A DNA stretch of 64,000 nt from Cyclobacteriaceae bacterium (GCA_020436085.1 JAGQYM010000008.1:57960-121959), one strand, 5' to 3'. Positions 27,018 through 36,357 are shown, counted from the first letter of the stretch. Notes: generated by a model from the letters alone, not told the origin. Made by a program: numbers and translations.

Positions 27018-27021
27018 AGTG

Positions 27022-27564
27022 CTAATCCTGGTTGACTAACCAAATCTTATTGTGCTTATGACCTTGTGCCTGCATTTCCACCAATACTTTTTGCGAGGCG
27101 ATCGTATTTACATATTTGCCTACATAGTCCGCAGCGATCGGTAAATCCCGGTTGTGCTTTCTGTCAACTAAAACGAGAAGCTCCACCTTGGCCGGTCGGC
27201 CAAATGCTATCATGGCATCCATGGCTGCGCGAACTGTTCGGCCCGTGAAAAGGACATCATCTATTAGAACCACATGTTTGCCTTCGATGACAAACGGGAC
27301 TTTTGTTTCGCTTGCCTTGGCGGGAGTATCCCTTCTTCTAAAATCGTCTCTATGGAATGTAGTGTCTAGATAACCGAGTGGAATATTGGACTTTGTCAGT
27401 TTTTCAAGCTTCTGATGAATGAGTTCGGCCAGGTAGATGCCACGGGGCTGAAGCCCTAGAATAACGGTATCCTGGAATTGATCGTGAGTCTCAATAAGTT
27501 GCTGGCAAAGCCGATTCAGGGTGATATCAAGCAGATCAGAGTCGAGAATGAGTTTCTTCTGCAT
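27022..27564 (-). CDS. pyrR: Bifunctional pyr regulator / uracil phosphoribosyltransferase
   Basis: 180 residues with the PRPP-binding loop VVLIDDVLFTGRT at 98-110 and the PyrR-type QPRGIYLAELI segment near residue 39. In Firmicutes PyrR binds pyr mRNA attenuators; in other phyla it may act mainly as a uracil phosphoribosyltransferase. The 37-base upstream gap contains TATCTTCG (minus strand), one base off the -7 consensus, but no attenuator-like anti-terminator/terminator pair. pyrB follows directly. Confidence 0.92.
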   Translation of the reverse strand: MQKKLILDSDLLDITLNRLCQQLIETHDQFQDTVILGLQPRGIYLAELIHQKLEKLTKSNIPLGYLDTTFHRDDFRRRDTPAKASETKVPFVIEGKHVVLIDDVLFTGRTVRAAMDAMIAFGRPAKVELLVLVDRKHNRDLPIAADYVGKYVNTIASQKVLVEMQAQGHKHNKIWLVNQD

Positions 27565-27601
27565 AGGCCTGAGCGCGAAGATACTAAAATTCGCTTAACC
27601 C

Positions 27602-29113
27602 TTATTTATAGTTGATTTTGTTTACGAAAAAAACCTTGCGATTGGCGCTCACCTTTATTTCCCTGAAGTTTTTGATTTGCTGAATCCCGCTTACGTACAA
27701 ATGACCATCATACCAGTAATCAAGTGTGCTGGCAGTAGTTTTTTCGTCACGAAGTATGTCGTCTGCAAATCTTAGTTTGATTTCATCAAACGATTTCCCT
27801 TCAACAATTTCTGAATCCTTAATGGTCTTGGTCCTGATTTGATTCTCATACACATATTGCAAAAGGATTTTGTCATCCAGCGGTTGGATTTTGACAAATT
27901 GCTTCAGTGTAGGGGTGGTCACATCATTGATTTCAAAACTGTTGTCCCAGGTGAGATTACCTTTTTTGTCAAAACCAATCACGACTGCGTGAGTATAGTG
28001 ATATCCGATTAGAGTATATCCGCCTCTGTTGAAAGAGTGGCTATACATCTGCGGAATTCCATTTCGGTACATGACGCCATTAGGATAAGCGTATTGTGGA
28101 TAAAAGGCCTCGCCTAACATTACAAACTCGTCTCCAGCCTTTACGATTTCATGTACAGCAAATCGATAGTTGAACTTTGCTTTCTTTCCTTTAATCTTTT
28201 TTCGTTCTATTCTTCCCATCACCCTCTTCTCCTTCGTTGCTTTCATGTAGTTAAAGAAGTGTTCAAAATCAGCGTAGTCATGATATTGAATGTTGTATTC
28301 GCCAGTGGGAGTGATTCTTGCGATGAATAAGCCTCGAGAATACTCTTTAAACCTCCCAAATACACCAACCACTAACTGTTCATCGTCCACTTTTATTGAT
28401 CTTCCGAAGATCAGGTTCTTTTTGTCTTCAGGTTGAAGAATAGTAGTTTTAATAATGTCACCATCATCGCTGTAGTTCCTAATCCACAGGCATTTCTTTT
28501 TATCATAGTTATCAGTACTCACAATTACATCTGTGGTGCCGTTGTCATACGTTTTGATCTGGGTGAGTTCACCCGGTTCATTAAAGAAGCCCGGGAGTAT
28601 TTTTGAGAATTGTGTGTCGAAGTTGAAGTACACGATCAATGGTCTATAATTAAAATATCCACCGATGAGCGCAGCTGTATTCGTAATTACAAATTCTGAG
28701 GGTTGAAAAGGAATGAGATTTTTAACGGTATAAACCACTGACTCCCCGTCAGCCACTGAGATAGCAGCTATGTGAAAATCACCATAACGAAGTGCAGCAT
28801 TTCGGAAGAGAATGAAAAGGATGTTATCCTTGACTGCTGAGCGCACGGCAACAAGGTCTTTAGCAATTTCAACTTGCTGCTTCCACACTTCATGAAGGGC
28901 GGTGTCAATTCTAATGATCTCAAGTTTATCCACCCCAGGTTCAAAAATTCTTCGATAAATCATGAGTCCGCTCTCACCAGCAGACACAGTGTGAAAGTCG
29001 GAGATCTCGTCATTATTGATTGCGATTTCGAACCGATCAATCTGCTCTACCTGACCAAACGAAGTCAAGCTCATCATCATCGCAATGGCCCATATGGTGC
29101 TATTCAGCTTCAA
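27602..29113 (-). CDS. Secreted protein of unknown function, paralog of upstream gene
   Basis: 503 residues. I chose the TTG at 29113 because it gives a complete signal peptide ending SFGQ; the first ATG would cut it short. No recognised domain. The mature protein is rich in beta-strand-like alternating segments and aromatic residues, compatible with a propeller or similar repeat fold. Its C-terminus (YWYDGHLYVSGIQQI then FFVNKIN) aligns with that of the upstream gene (FWYRDHLFVWGYQSL then VFYINKF), so the two are tandem paralogs. Its start overlaps the upstream stop by 14 bases, implying translational coupling. Confidence 0.7.
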   Translation of the reverse strand: MKLNSTIWAIAMMMSLTSFGQVEQIDRFEIAINNDEISDFHTVSAGESGLMIYRRIFEPGVDKLEIIRIDTALHEVWKQQVEIAKDLVAVRSAVKDNILFILFRNAALRYGDFHIAAISVADGESVVYTVKNLIPFQPSEFVITNTAALIGGYFNYRPLIVYFNFDTQFSKILPGFFNEPGELTQIKTYDNGTTDVIVSTDNYDKKKCLWIRNYSDDGDIIKTTILQPEDKKNLIFGRSIKVDDEQLVVGVFGRFKEYSRGLFIARITPTGEYNIQYHDYADFEHFFNYMKATKEKRVMGRIERKKIKGKKAKFNYRFAVHEIVKAGDEFVMLGEAFYPQYAYPNGVMYRNGIPQMYSHSFNRGGYTLIGYHYTHAVVIGFDKKGNLTWDNSFEINDVTTPTLKQFVKIQPLDDKILLQYVYENQIRTKTIKDSEIVEGKSFDEIKLRFADDILRDEKTTASTLDYWYDGHLYVSGIQQIKNFREIKVSANRKVFFVNKINYK

Positions 29114-30698
29114 ACTTGTTTATATAAAATACATATCGAATGGGATCGTCTCCGCGTCTCTCCTGGTCTCGTAGTGACTGATAACCCCACACAAAAAGGT
29201 GATCCCTGTACCAGAAGCGTATTCCTGTATCCTCTTCTGTTTCATAACGTACGATATCTGAGTCTTTTAGTTGAGGGACGCTTAATGTATCACTCTCATG
29301 CTGTGTGGCTTGTGATCCCACACTGGCGAATATCTCCTGTTCTTTTTTGTAGCCGATGAAGGCAAGTTTGTCCTTTACGATAAAATCTGACGTCTGTTCC
29401 AACGTGTATCTCTTCTCATCAGTGAATTTCAGGCTATTGTCCCAAAGTACTTTGCCACGGTTGTCGAAGAGTAAGAGCACTGATTCAATCATTTTCGTTG
29501 AGCTGTTCTCATCCATTGAATTCACTGAATAAGGTGAGCTGGAGTAACGATTTAAAAATGGGTTGTAACTATATGGTGTAAATCCATAGCCATAATAAGG
29601 ACTATAATAATTGTTCCAATAGGGGCGGGGATTTGATGAGACCGGTTCATACATCTCCGACAAAAAATAAAAACCCTCGTCCGTCTCGGAGATTCGCACT
29701 GGTTGAACGTGCGCCTTGTAATCGGGATTCCTTCCTTGGTCCATTCTTTCCTTTGACTTGGTCTTGATCCGGCTGGCACGTTTTTCAGGCAGGTAATCGA
29801 GAATGTGATTGAGTTCGGGAAATGTGAAGTAGTTAATTTCTTGATTGGAGAACGGATCAACAAGAACAGAATAATATCCAAGCGCCTCTGTGGTAACACC
29901 TTCAGTGTACGTACCAAGGATTATCAATTCTTCCCGCTGAAGACCGCTTGTAATACCTGTTAGTAGATTCTTTTCCTTTTCGATCTCAATGTAATCTTCT
30001 AAAAGCAGGGCTCCCGTTTGATCAAATGTTTTTAAAACAAGGTGTCTTTTGTCAAGTGAATTTCTTTCGATCATTAGCGCATTGAATGTGTTGTTATGAT
30101 TAACCTTCACGTCCAACAGCTCAGTGTCCTTAAGGAAAAATCCGGGTATTACTTTGATCAGCTCAGTCTGTGTTTCGTACAGCATTACTGCTGGCTCTCG
30201 CGAAACATAGCCACCAAAAATTGCATTTTCACCTACCATTTCGAAGTGCGTCAATCTAAGTGAGAACTCGTGCTTGATTTCAAAGTGTTTTACCGTAAAG
30301 TTTGTTTGGTGGATTTGTAAGAGTTCAAATTTATTGGAATCGCGATCGCCCTCTCTAAAAAGATAGTACACATAAGGTGCTGCGTACTCGTACCCGATCA
30401 TGTCGTAATTGGATTTCATTTCTATGTCCGATACCCATTTTTCGTTCAGTGATGAGTCGAGAAGAATTATTTCCCAAAGTCGTTTTCCATCGTTGAACTT
30501 ATTCTTTTCTCTCATTAGCGAAATGCCGCTCTCTGCCATGGACACGATGGTGAATCCATTGTCTGAATTTTTTAGCTCCTTTTCATATCGCCCTCGTGGA
30601 AAGAATTGTGCAAATCCAATAGATGAGACCATTGTCAATGCAATTGCAAAAACGGACCATCTGATTGGTCGAGGCAATATCTTATTTAAAGGAAACAT
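29100..30698 (-). CDS. Secreted protein of unknown function (first of a paralogous pair)
   Basis: 532 residues with a signal peptide ending IGFAQ. No family recognised. A Y/P/N-rich low-complexity patch (DNA 29540-29640) interrupts the middle. Both this protein and its downstream paralog contain a segment on 'DNSLKF'/'DNSFEI' after a V-L-W-D or L-T-W-D strand, and a shared C-terminal signature. ATG start immediately abuts the stop of the EVE-domain gene. Probably periplasmic or surface associated and working together with its paralog. Confidence 0.7.
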   Translation of the reverse strand: MFPLNKILPRPIRWSVFAIALTMVSSIGFAQFFPRGRYEKELKNSDNGFTIVSMAESGISLMREKNKFNDGKRLWEIILLDSSLNEKWVSDIEMKSNYDMIGYEYAAPYVYYLFREGDRDSNKFELLQIHQTNFTVKHFEIKHEFSLRLTHFEMVGENAIFGGYVSREPAVMLYETQTELIKVIPGFFLKDTELLDVKVNHNNTFNALMIERNSLDKRHLVLKTFDQTGALLLEDYIEIEKEKNLLTGITSGLQREELIILGTYTEGVTTEALGYYSVLVDPFSNQEINYFTFPELNHILDYLPEKRASRIKTKSKERMDQGRNPDYKAHVQPVRISETDEGFYFLSEMYEPVSSNPRPYWNNYYSPYYGYGFTPYSYNPFLNRYSSSPYSVNSMDENSSTKMIESVLLLFDNRGKVLWDNSLKFTDEKRYTLEQTSDFIVKDKLAFIGYKKEQEIFASVGSQATQHESDTLSVPQLKDSDIVRYETEEDTGIRFWYRDHLFVWGYQSLRDQERRGDDPIRYVFYINKFEAE

Positions 30699-31100
30699 TT
30701 ACTTCTGACTCATTTGCATCACCAGGTCAAACTCTTCTTTTTTAACAGGCTGAACAGAAAGTCGAGAAGATCTCACCAGTACCATATCCGCCAGTTTCTT
30801 GGTGGCCTTTACTTCCGCGAGTGTGATAGGCCTTTTCAGTTTCTTGTCGACAGAGATTTCAACCACAGCCCAGTCCTTATCTTTGGGATCTGGAAAGTGC
30901 TCCTTTGATATTTTGGCAAGACCAACAATTTCCTTGCCTTCCCCGCTGTGATAAATGAAAATGGTATCTCCTTTTTTCATCGCTTTAATATTGCTGCGAG
31001 CCTGGAAATTTCGAACCCCGTCCCAGACGGTCTTTTTGTCTTTAACAAGGTCATCCCAGGAATAGGTCCCGGGTTCCGTTTTCATTAGCCAGTAGTTCAT
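30699..31100 (-). CDS. EVE-domain protein
   Basis: 133 residues from the ATG at 31100; an upstream in-frame start at 31166 would add 22 residues without family similarity, so I do not use it. NYWLMKTEPGTYSWDDL, WDGVRNFQARSN and FIYHSGEG are diagnostic of the EVE (PUA-like) family, which binds modified bases in DNA or RNA. The gene directly abuts the two secreted paralogs on the same strand, although no functional link is obvious. Role here unknown. Confidence 0.88.
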   Translation of the reverse strand: MNYWLMKTEPGTYSWDDLVKDKKTVWDGVRNFQARSNIKAMKKGDTIFIYHSGEGKEIVGLAKISKEHFPDPKDKDWAVVEISVDKKLKRPITLAEVKATKKLADMVLVRSSRLSVQPVKKEEFDLVMQMSQK

Positions 31101-31202
31101 GCTTTCTTTTCGGTTTGGTTCAGGTTGCGTTTCTATCGATTCTAAAATAGTAAATCCGAATCGCATTTTAGAAGTACGATAGCAGACTCAATGCCATTTA
31201 TG

Positions 31203-31220
31203 AAATTTGAAATCAAATTT
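31203..31220. repeat. 18-bp inverted repeat in divergent gap
   Basis: AAATTTGA-AA-TCAAATTT is a perfect inverted repeat between the EVE gene and the divergent GT9 gene. It may be a binding site for a dimeric regulator; being AT-only apart from one G/C pair, it could also be fortuitous. Confidence 0.3.
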
Positions 31221-31289
31221 TAAAACTTTCTGTCAGTTTACTCACCCGGATTGAGTTAGATTTATGACCTCGGCAAATACGAGTTCCGA

Positions 31290-32315
31290 ATGAAGATATT
31301 GGTGATCAGGTTCTCATCCATAGGTGACATAGTGCTCACGACCCCAGTGGTGCGTGCGTTGAAAACGCAGGTGGACCATGCAGAGATACATTATGTAACA
31401 AAGAGACAGTACGCGAGCTTGTTGGCCGAGAACCCCTATATCGATAAAGTACATGTGCTTGACAGTGGCTTGTCAGCACTGATTAAATCACTTAGGAAAG
31501 AGCAATTTGATCTTGTGGTTGATCTGCATCACAATCTCAGGACGCGTATGATTAAGACGGCTCTGGGCGTGAAGGCCGTCAGCTTTAATAAATTGAATTG
31601 GGAGAAATGGTTGATGGTGAATTTCAAAATCAACAAACTTCCATCTATTCACATTGTTGATCGCTACCTCGCAACGGTATCCCATCTCGGAATTAAAAAT
31701 GACTCCCTAGGTCTTGACTATTTTATTCCGGAAAAAGATGAAGTACCTGAAGAGTGGCTACCTGAAAGCCATTGCAATGGTTTTGTTGTTTATGCAATTG
31801 GAGGGCAGCATGCTACCAAAAAACTTCCAGTAAAAAGGATGATTGAGCTTTGTGACAAAATTAATAGACCAATCGTTTTACTAGGAGGAAAAGAGGATTT
31901 CGAAGACGGAGAGACGGTGAGAACCTTCTTTGAGCAGAATGATAATTCACGTGACGTTGAATTAGGATTGAAAGATGAGCTCGGAAAGCGAACCGTTGTC
32001 TTCAACGGATGCGGGAAGTATAATCTTAATCAGTCAGCTAGCATTACCAAGAGGGCGAGCTACGTTTTTACTCATGACACAGGAATGATGCACATTGCTG
32101 CAGCGCTTAAAAAGGAAGTGTTTAGTATTTGGGGGAACACGATTCCACTCTTTGGCATGTATCCTTATAGAACCAAGTTCACGGTTTTGGAAAACAACAA
32201 GCTAGACTGTCGGCCGTGTTCCAAAATTGGTTACGAAAAATGCCCGAAGGGTCACTTCAAGTGCATGGAAAAAATGTCTTTTGATTTTTACCTGCCAGAA
32301 AGCAGTAATACTTAA
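31290..32315 (+). CDS. Glycosyltransferase family 9 (heptosyltransferase-like)
   Basis: 341 residues. The N-terminal motif RFSSIGDIVLTTP (6-18) and the C-terminal ADP-heptose-binding segment FTHDTGMMHIAAAL are characteristic of GT9 enzymes such as WaaC/WaaF, which add heptose to the LPS inner core. The presence of hldD later in the window fits use of ADP-heptose. C-terminal CRPC and a further Cys pair could form a small metal or disulfide knot. Its TAA stop interleaves with the stop of the convergent purF-like gene. Confidence 0.85.
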   Translation: MKILVIRFSSIGDIVLTTPVVRALKTQVDHAEIHYVTKRQYASLLAENPYIDKVHVLDSGLSALIKSLRKEQFDLVVDLHHNLRTRMIKTALGVKAVSFNKLNWEKWLMVNFKINKLPSIHIVDRYLATVSHLGIKNDSLGLDYFIPEKDEVPEEWLPESHCNGFVVYAIGGQHATKKLPVKRMIELCDKINRPIVLLGGKEDFEDGETVRTFFEQNDNSRDVELGLKDELGKRTVVFNGCGKYNLNQSASITKRASYVFTHDTGMMHIAAALKKEVFSIWGNTIPLFGMYPYRTKFTVLENNKLDCRPCSKIGYEKCPKGHFKCMEKMSFDFYLPESSNT

Positions 32316-34198
32316 TAGGCCCTCACCAGTTTTCCTTCCATGTAGTTGACATACGATCTGTTTACTACGCGCATTCCACCTTTGGTTGGAAAGTCTCCGG
32401 TAAAGTACCAATCTCCAGAATGATATGGAATTGCCTTGTGTAGATTTTCGATGGTTTGAAATACCACCTGAAGTTCGGCCTTCATTCCTTCTGGTCTCAC
32501 AATGTCAGTTATCTTATCTGAAATTTCTTCGTAGCTAAATTGCTCGTAAAGCCTTTTCACGTAGTTAACCGGGTTCTCCTCATTTTCGGATTGGAGACAC
32601 TGTTCATACACTTCACCTAATAAATAATCCTTTCCTTGATCTTTGATGAGTTGAATGACTGCGCGGAAAGCAACAAAGTCTCCCATTCGACTCATATCTA
32701 TCCCGTAGCAATCCGGGAAACGAATTTGAGGGGCGGAAGAGATCACTACAATCTTCTTTGGGTTCAGTCGATCCAGCATTTTCAAAATGCTTTTTTCCAA
32801 TGTTGTTCCCCGTACGATCGAGTCGTCAATGACTACGAGCGTATCCTTGCCTTTGTTGACCACCTCATAGGTGGTGTCGTACACGTGAGCAACCATGTCC
32901 TCACGGTGCTCATCGTCTGTGATGAAGGTCCTTAGCTTTGCATCTTTCAGCACTATTTTTTCTACCCGTGGTCTAAACGATAGCAATTCTTCCGGTGAAT
33001 CGACCGAGGGCTTTCCATCAATCAGTATATCCTTTTGCTTACTTACAAGAAAATCTTCGATACCGCCCATCATCCCAAGGAACGCAGTCTCTGCTGTGTT
33101 GGGAATGTAGGAGAAGATGGTATTCTTTAAGTCGAAGTTGATTGACTTGAGAATCTGAGGCACTAGTAGTCTTCCAAGAGTTTTGCGTTCCTGATAGATT
33201 TCAGGGTCAGTTCCTCGAGAAAAGTAAATACGTTCGAAACTGCAGGATTTCTTTTCCAACTGCTTGATCACAGGATACTGTGCAAAGTCCCCGCTCTTTG
33301 TAATAATCAGGGCGTGCCCTGGATCAATTTCTTCAATTTGACTGTAGTCAATATTGAATGCGGTTTTTATTGCTGGCTTCTCTGATGCCACCACTACCAC
33401 CTCATCATCTGCGTAGTAATAGGCAGGTCGAATACCTGATGGGTCTCGCACTATAAAAGCAGAGCCGGACCCTGTGAGCCCGGCCATCGCATATCCACCG
33501 TCAAAATCCTTGCAAGCCCGCTTCAATACCTTCTGAAGATCAATTTCATTTTCGATCAGCTCAGAGATCTCAGGATTGGTAAACTTGTCCTTGTATTTTC
33601 TAAAAAGCGATTGGACTTCCTCATCCAGGAAGTGTCCAATTTTTTCCATCACGGTTACGGTATCTACTTTGTCCTTGGGGTGCTGTCCCAAGCCTACGAG
33701 GATATCAAAAAGCTCATCCACGTTGGTCATATTGAAGTTGCCTGCCATCACGAGGTTACGGCTCCTCCAGTTGTTCTGCCTCAGGAAGGGGTGAACGTTC
33801 TCAATGCTATTAAATCCATGAGTACCATACCGCAGGTGGCCAAGCCAGAGCTCACCCATAAACGCCACGTTTTCCTTGAGCCAGCGCTCGTCTTTGAACT
33901 TTTCTGCTCCGCCCTTTTTTAACCCTTTTTTGTACTTTTTGCCGACTTTGCTGAACAGGTCCGCAACCGGTTGAGGTTTCATGCTTCTGTATCGGCTGAT
34001 ATACCGAAATCCCGGTTTCTGATCAATTTTGATGTTGGCAATACCCGCGCCATCCTGGCCTCGGTTGTGTTGCTTCTCCATCAAAATGTACATCTTGTTC
34101 ATTGCGTAGGTGGTGCCATACTTTTCTATGTAGTAGGAAAGAGGCTTTCGCAATCGAATTAGGGCTATGCCACATTCGTGGAGGATGGCATCACTCAT
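32312..34198 (-). CDS. Amidophosphoribosyltransferase-type class II glutamine amidotransferase (long form)
   Basis: 628 residues, longer than the ~480-500 of typical PurF. The Ntn nucleophile is probably C9 (HECGIAL), which would require removal of an 8-residue propeptide, as is known for the Bacillus-type PurF. The glutaminase domain contains NRGQDGAG and HLRYGTHG. The phosphoribosyltransferase domain has the PRPP loop VVIDDSIVRGTT near residue 456. The enzyme makes phosphoribosylamine from PRPP and glutamine in purine synthesis. Extra segments, mainly between residues ~90 and 200, make it a separate long subfamily of Bacteroidota; whether it is the sole PurF in the genome cannot be told. 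Confidence 0.87.
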   Translation of the reverse strand: MSDAILHECGIALIRLRKPLSYYIEKYGTTYAMNKMYILMEKQHNRGQDGAGIANIKIDQKPGFRYISRYRSMKPQPVADLFSKVGKKYKKGLKKGGAEKFKDERWLKENVAFMGELWLGHLRYGTHGFNSIENVHPFLRQNNWRSRNLVMAGNFNMTNVDELFDILVGLGQHPKDKVDTVTVMEKIGHFLDEEVQSLFRKYKDKFTNPEISELIENEIDLQKVLKRACKDFDGGYAMAGLTGSGSAFIVRDPSGIRPAYYYADDEVVVVASEKPAIKTAFNIDYSQIEEIDPGHALIITKSGDFAQYPVIKQLEKKSCSFERIYFSRGTDPEIYQERKTLGRLLVPQILKSINFDLKNTIFSYIPNTAETAFLGMMGGIEDFLVSKQKDILIDGKPSVDSPEELLSFRPRVEKIVLKDAKLRTFITDDEHREDMVAHVYDTTYEVVNKGKDTLVVIDDSIVRGTTLEKSILKMLDRLNPKKIVVISSAPQIRFPDCYGIDMSRMGDFVAFRAVIQLIKDQGKDYLLGEVYEQCLQSENEENPVNYVKRLYEQFSYEEISDKITDIVRPEGMKAELQVVFQTIENLHKAIPYHSGDWYFTGDFPTKGGMRVVNRSYVNYMEGKLVRAY

Positions 34199-34215
34199 AG
34201 GAAACGGTTAAGACA

Positions 34216-34250
34216 CAAAGTTAGCTCTATTAATCCAACCCATCAACAAA
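34216..34250 (-). promoter_or_regulatory. Complete Bacteroidota promoter for the purF-like gene
   Basis: On the minus strand TTTG (34247-34250) is separated by 23 bases from TAACTTTG (34216-34223), matching the TTTG/N17-23/TAnnTTTG consensus exactly. The gene starts 18 bases downstream at 34198. AAACGGTT occurs on each side (34202-34209 and 34249-34256), and GACACAA/TTGTGTC (34212-34218, 34255-34261) forms an inverted repeat across the promoter. Confidence 0.6.
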
Positions 34251-34320
34251 ACGGTTGTGTCCTTTAAACCAAAATGGCGTGCAAAAGATTTAAGAATGGA
34301 GCAGATTTTTTTGTACTAAA

Positions 34321-36357
34321 TCAGGCCTTCGTTTCCGAGTATTTGGAAATGGTGAAGTAGAAGGTGCTGCCATGGCCTTCAGTACTTTCCAGCCAAATAC
34401 GGCCGCCATTTCTCTCCACAAACTCCTTGCAAAGAATCAATCCCAAGCCTGTACCTTTTTCATTGGCGGTGCCCCTGGTGCTGTACCCTGAAGTCTTTTC
34501 GAACAGAATTTTTTGAACATCTTGGCTAATACCAACTCCGTTATCAGAAACTGATACCACATACTCGTCACCTTTTTCTTCAGCCCCAACTTTAATTTCC
34601 CCACCACTCTCGGTAAACTTCATTCCGTTGAGGATAAGATTTCGGAAGACAAGGCTTATCATATTTAGGTCACCCAATGCGAAAGTATTTTGCGGCACAT
34701 TGTTGGTGAGCTTTATCTCTTTCATGTGCAAAGAGGTGAGGAGCTTGAAATTATCTTCAACTACCTCACTCAAATTAATTTTAATAGGTTGAATACGCAA
34801 CTTATCCATCTGCAAAAGAGCCCAATCCAGAAGGTTGTTAATTAAGTTCTTGGTATGATTGAACTGAAGCCTAAGCTCTTTGGTCAATTTTGGAAGTTCG
34901 TGCTGTTCAATTTTGTTGCTGCTCATCAAATCAAGAATAGCAGACAAAGCATTAATGGGTGAGCGCAAATCATGCGAAATGACAGAGAAGAATTTGTCTT
35001 TCACTTGATTCAATTGCTCAAGCTCAAGGCTTCTCCGTTTCATTTCATTTTGGTGTTCAAGCAAAAGTTTGTTAATGCGTATTCTGCGCTGACCGCTTCG
35101 ATATACTGTAAACAAAAGGATGACAGTTAATGCCACCACTACCACCATAATGTTTTTTAGAAATGCCTGCCGCTTTAATTCACCTGCCTGGCGCACCTGA
35201 GTTTGGTTAAGCTGCGCTATCACCATGTCTTTGGTTTCAGTCTGCAAACGTAGTTGATCCTGAAAAATTCTTTGGATCATGTCTTGACTGAAGAGACTGT
35301 CTTGTAAGACTTTGGATTGCTTCGTATAGTCAAGTGCGCTCTTATAGTCCCCACGCTCTTCATAAAGATTTGAAAGTGATCGGTAGCAATCGATCTCAAG
35401 TGTTCGGGCGTCAATGCGCTTGGCGATATTTAGTGCTTCTAATATTAGATTGGCTGCACCATCAAATTGTTTTTGGCGCAGAAGAAGTTTTCCTTTTCCC
35501 AATTGTGCTTCTGCTAACCCAAACTCATTCTGCATTTTCTGCTGAATGGTTTCCAATGTGTCATAGTAGGCGTATGACTTTTGGTAGTCGTTTTTCCGTA
35601 GATATAGTCTTGCAATTCTCGAGATCACCTCTGGCTCAAGAATTCTGATTTGACGTTGTCTTGATAGTGACAGGGCCTTTAAAAGTGATTCTTCAGCTTT
35701 ATCGTATTCGCCTTTGCGTAGATACACATCGCCTACCTCATTAAATGTGTAGGCAGGACCATCTTCATCACCGAGTTCTTCGCTCATCTTTCTTGATAGT
35801 TCCAGATGATCGAGTGCTATGCCGAACTGGCCTAGCTCCTTGAATACTGTTCCTACGTTGTGAAGGGCAATGGTGGTTTGCAATGAATCATCGATGGCTC
35901 TTGAAATACGATATGACTGTGTAAAGTAGTAATAGGCCTCATCGTATTCACCCAGGCTTACATAATCATTGCCCAGAAAATTAAATGAGCTTGCGATGTG
36001 AACGCTGTCTTGCGAAGCCATCGCAATGGGAAGTCGCGCTTTATCATATTTTAGTGCGCTGAGGAAATCTCCACGTATAGTTGCGAGGTAGCTTTGCTGC
36101 TTGTAGGCATCAAGTTTCCCCCATTGTAGATTTTTTTCTTCCGCTAAAGCTGCTGCCTGGTCCACCGAGGCCTTGGCTTGGGGGAAGTCAACAAACTGAT
36201 ACTCCTGTGACAGAGCAATCAGCAAAGTGAGTCTTATGGAATCTGAGGGTGTTGCATTTATCTCTTTTTTGAGACTATCCGCCTTAGATATTACAGGCTG
36301 TGCAGACAGATCATAACCGGCTGCGATAAGAATTATCAAAATCCAGGTTCTTATCAT
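34321..36357 (-). CDS. TPR-containing sensor histidine kinase (HisKA)
   Basis: 678 residues from the ATG at 36357, which gives a compact signal peptide ending DLSAQ; another ATG 36 bases upstream is in frame. Tandem TPR units span ~40-380, followed by a transmembrane helix (NIMVVVVALTVILLFTVY), a coiled coil, a HisKA domain with H462 in SVISHDLRSPINAL, and a complete HATPase (N box NLILNGMKFTESGGEI, G boxes DNGVGISQD and GTGLGL). No response regulator is adjacent, so it is an orphan kinase. It differs from the HisKA_2 kinase at 3525 and from the ATPase-less protein at 23081, although all three share the TPR-TM plan. Confidence 0.88.
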   Translation of the reverse strand: MIRTWILIILIAAGYDLSAQPVISKADSLKKEINATPSDSIRLTLLIALSQEYQFVDFPQAKASVDQAAALAEEKNLQWGKLDAYKQQSYLATIRGDFLSALKYDKARLPIAMASQDSVHIASSFNFLGNDYVSLGEYDEAYYYFTQSYRISRAIDDSLQTTIALHNVGTVFKELGQFGIALDHLELSRKMSEELGDEDGPAYTFNEVGDVYLRKGEYDKAEESLLKALSLSRQRQIRILEPEVISRIARLYLRKNDYQKSYAYYDTLETIQQKMQNEFGLAEAQLGKGKLLLRQKQFDGAANLILEALNIAKRIDARTLEIDCYRSLSNLYEERGDYKSALDYTKQSKVLQDSLFSQDMIQRIFQDQLRLQTETKDMVIAQLNQTQVRQAGELKRQAFLKNIMVVVVALTVILLFTVYRSGQRRIRINKLLLEHQNEMKRRSLELEQLNQVKDKFFSVISHDLRSPINALSAILDLMSSNKIEQHELPKLTKELRLQFNHTKNLINNLLDWALLQMDKLRIQPIKINLSEVVEDNFKLLTSLHMKEIKLTNNVPQNTFALGDLNMISLVFRNLILNGMKFTESGGEIKVGAEEKGDEYVVSVSDNGVGISQDVQKILFEKTSGYSTRGTANEKGTGLGLILCKEFVERNGGRIWLESTEGHGSTFYFTISKYSETKA

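Noticed and set aside
27565-27601. PyrR-dependent attenuator ahead of pyrR
   Set aside because: The 37-base gap is too short for an anti-terminator/terminator pair and has no stem with a T-tract.
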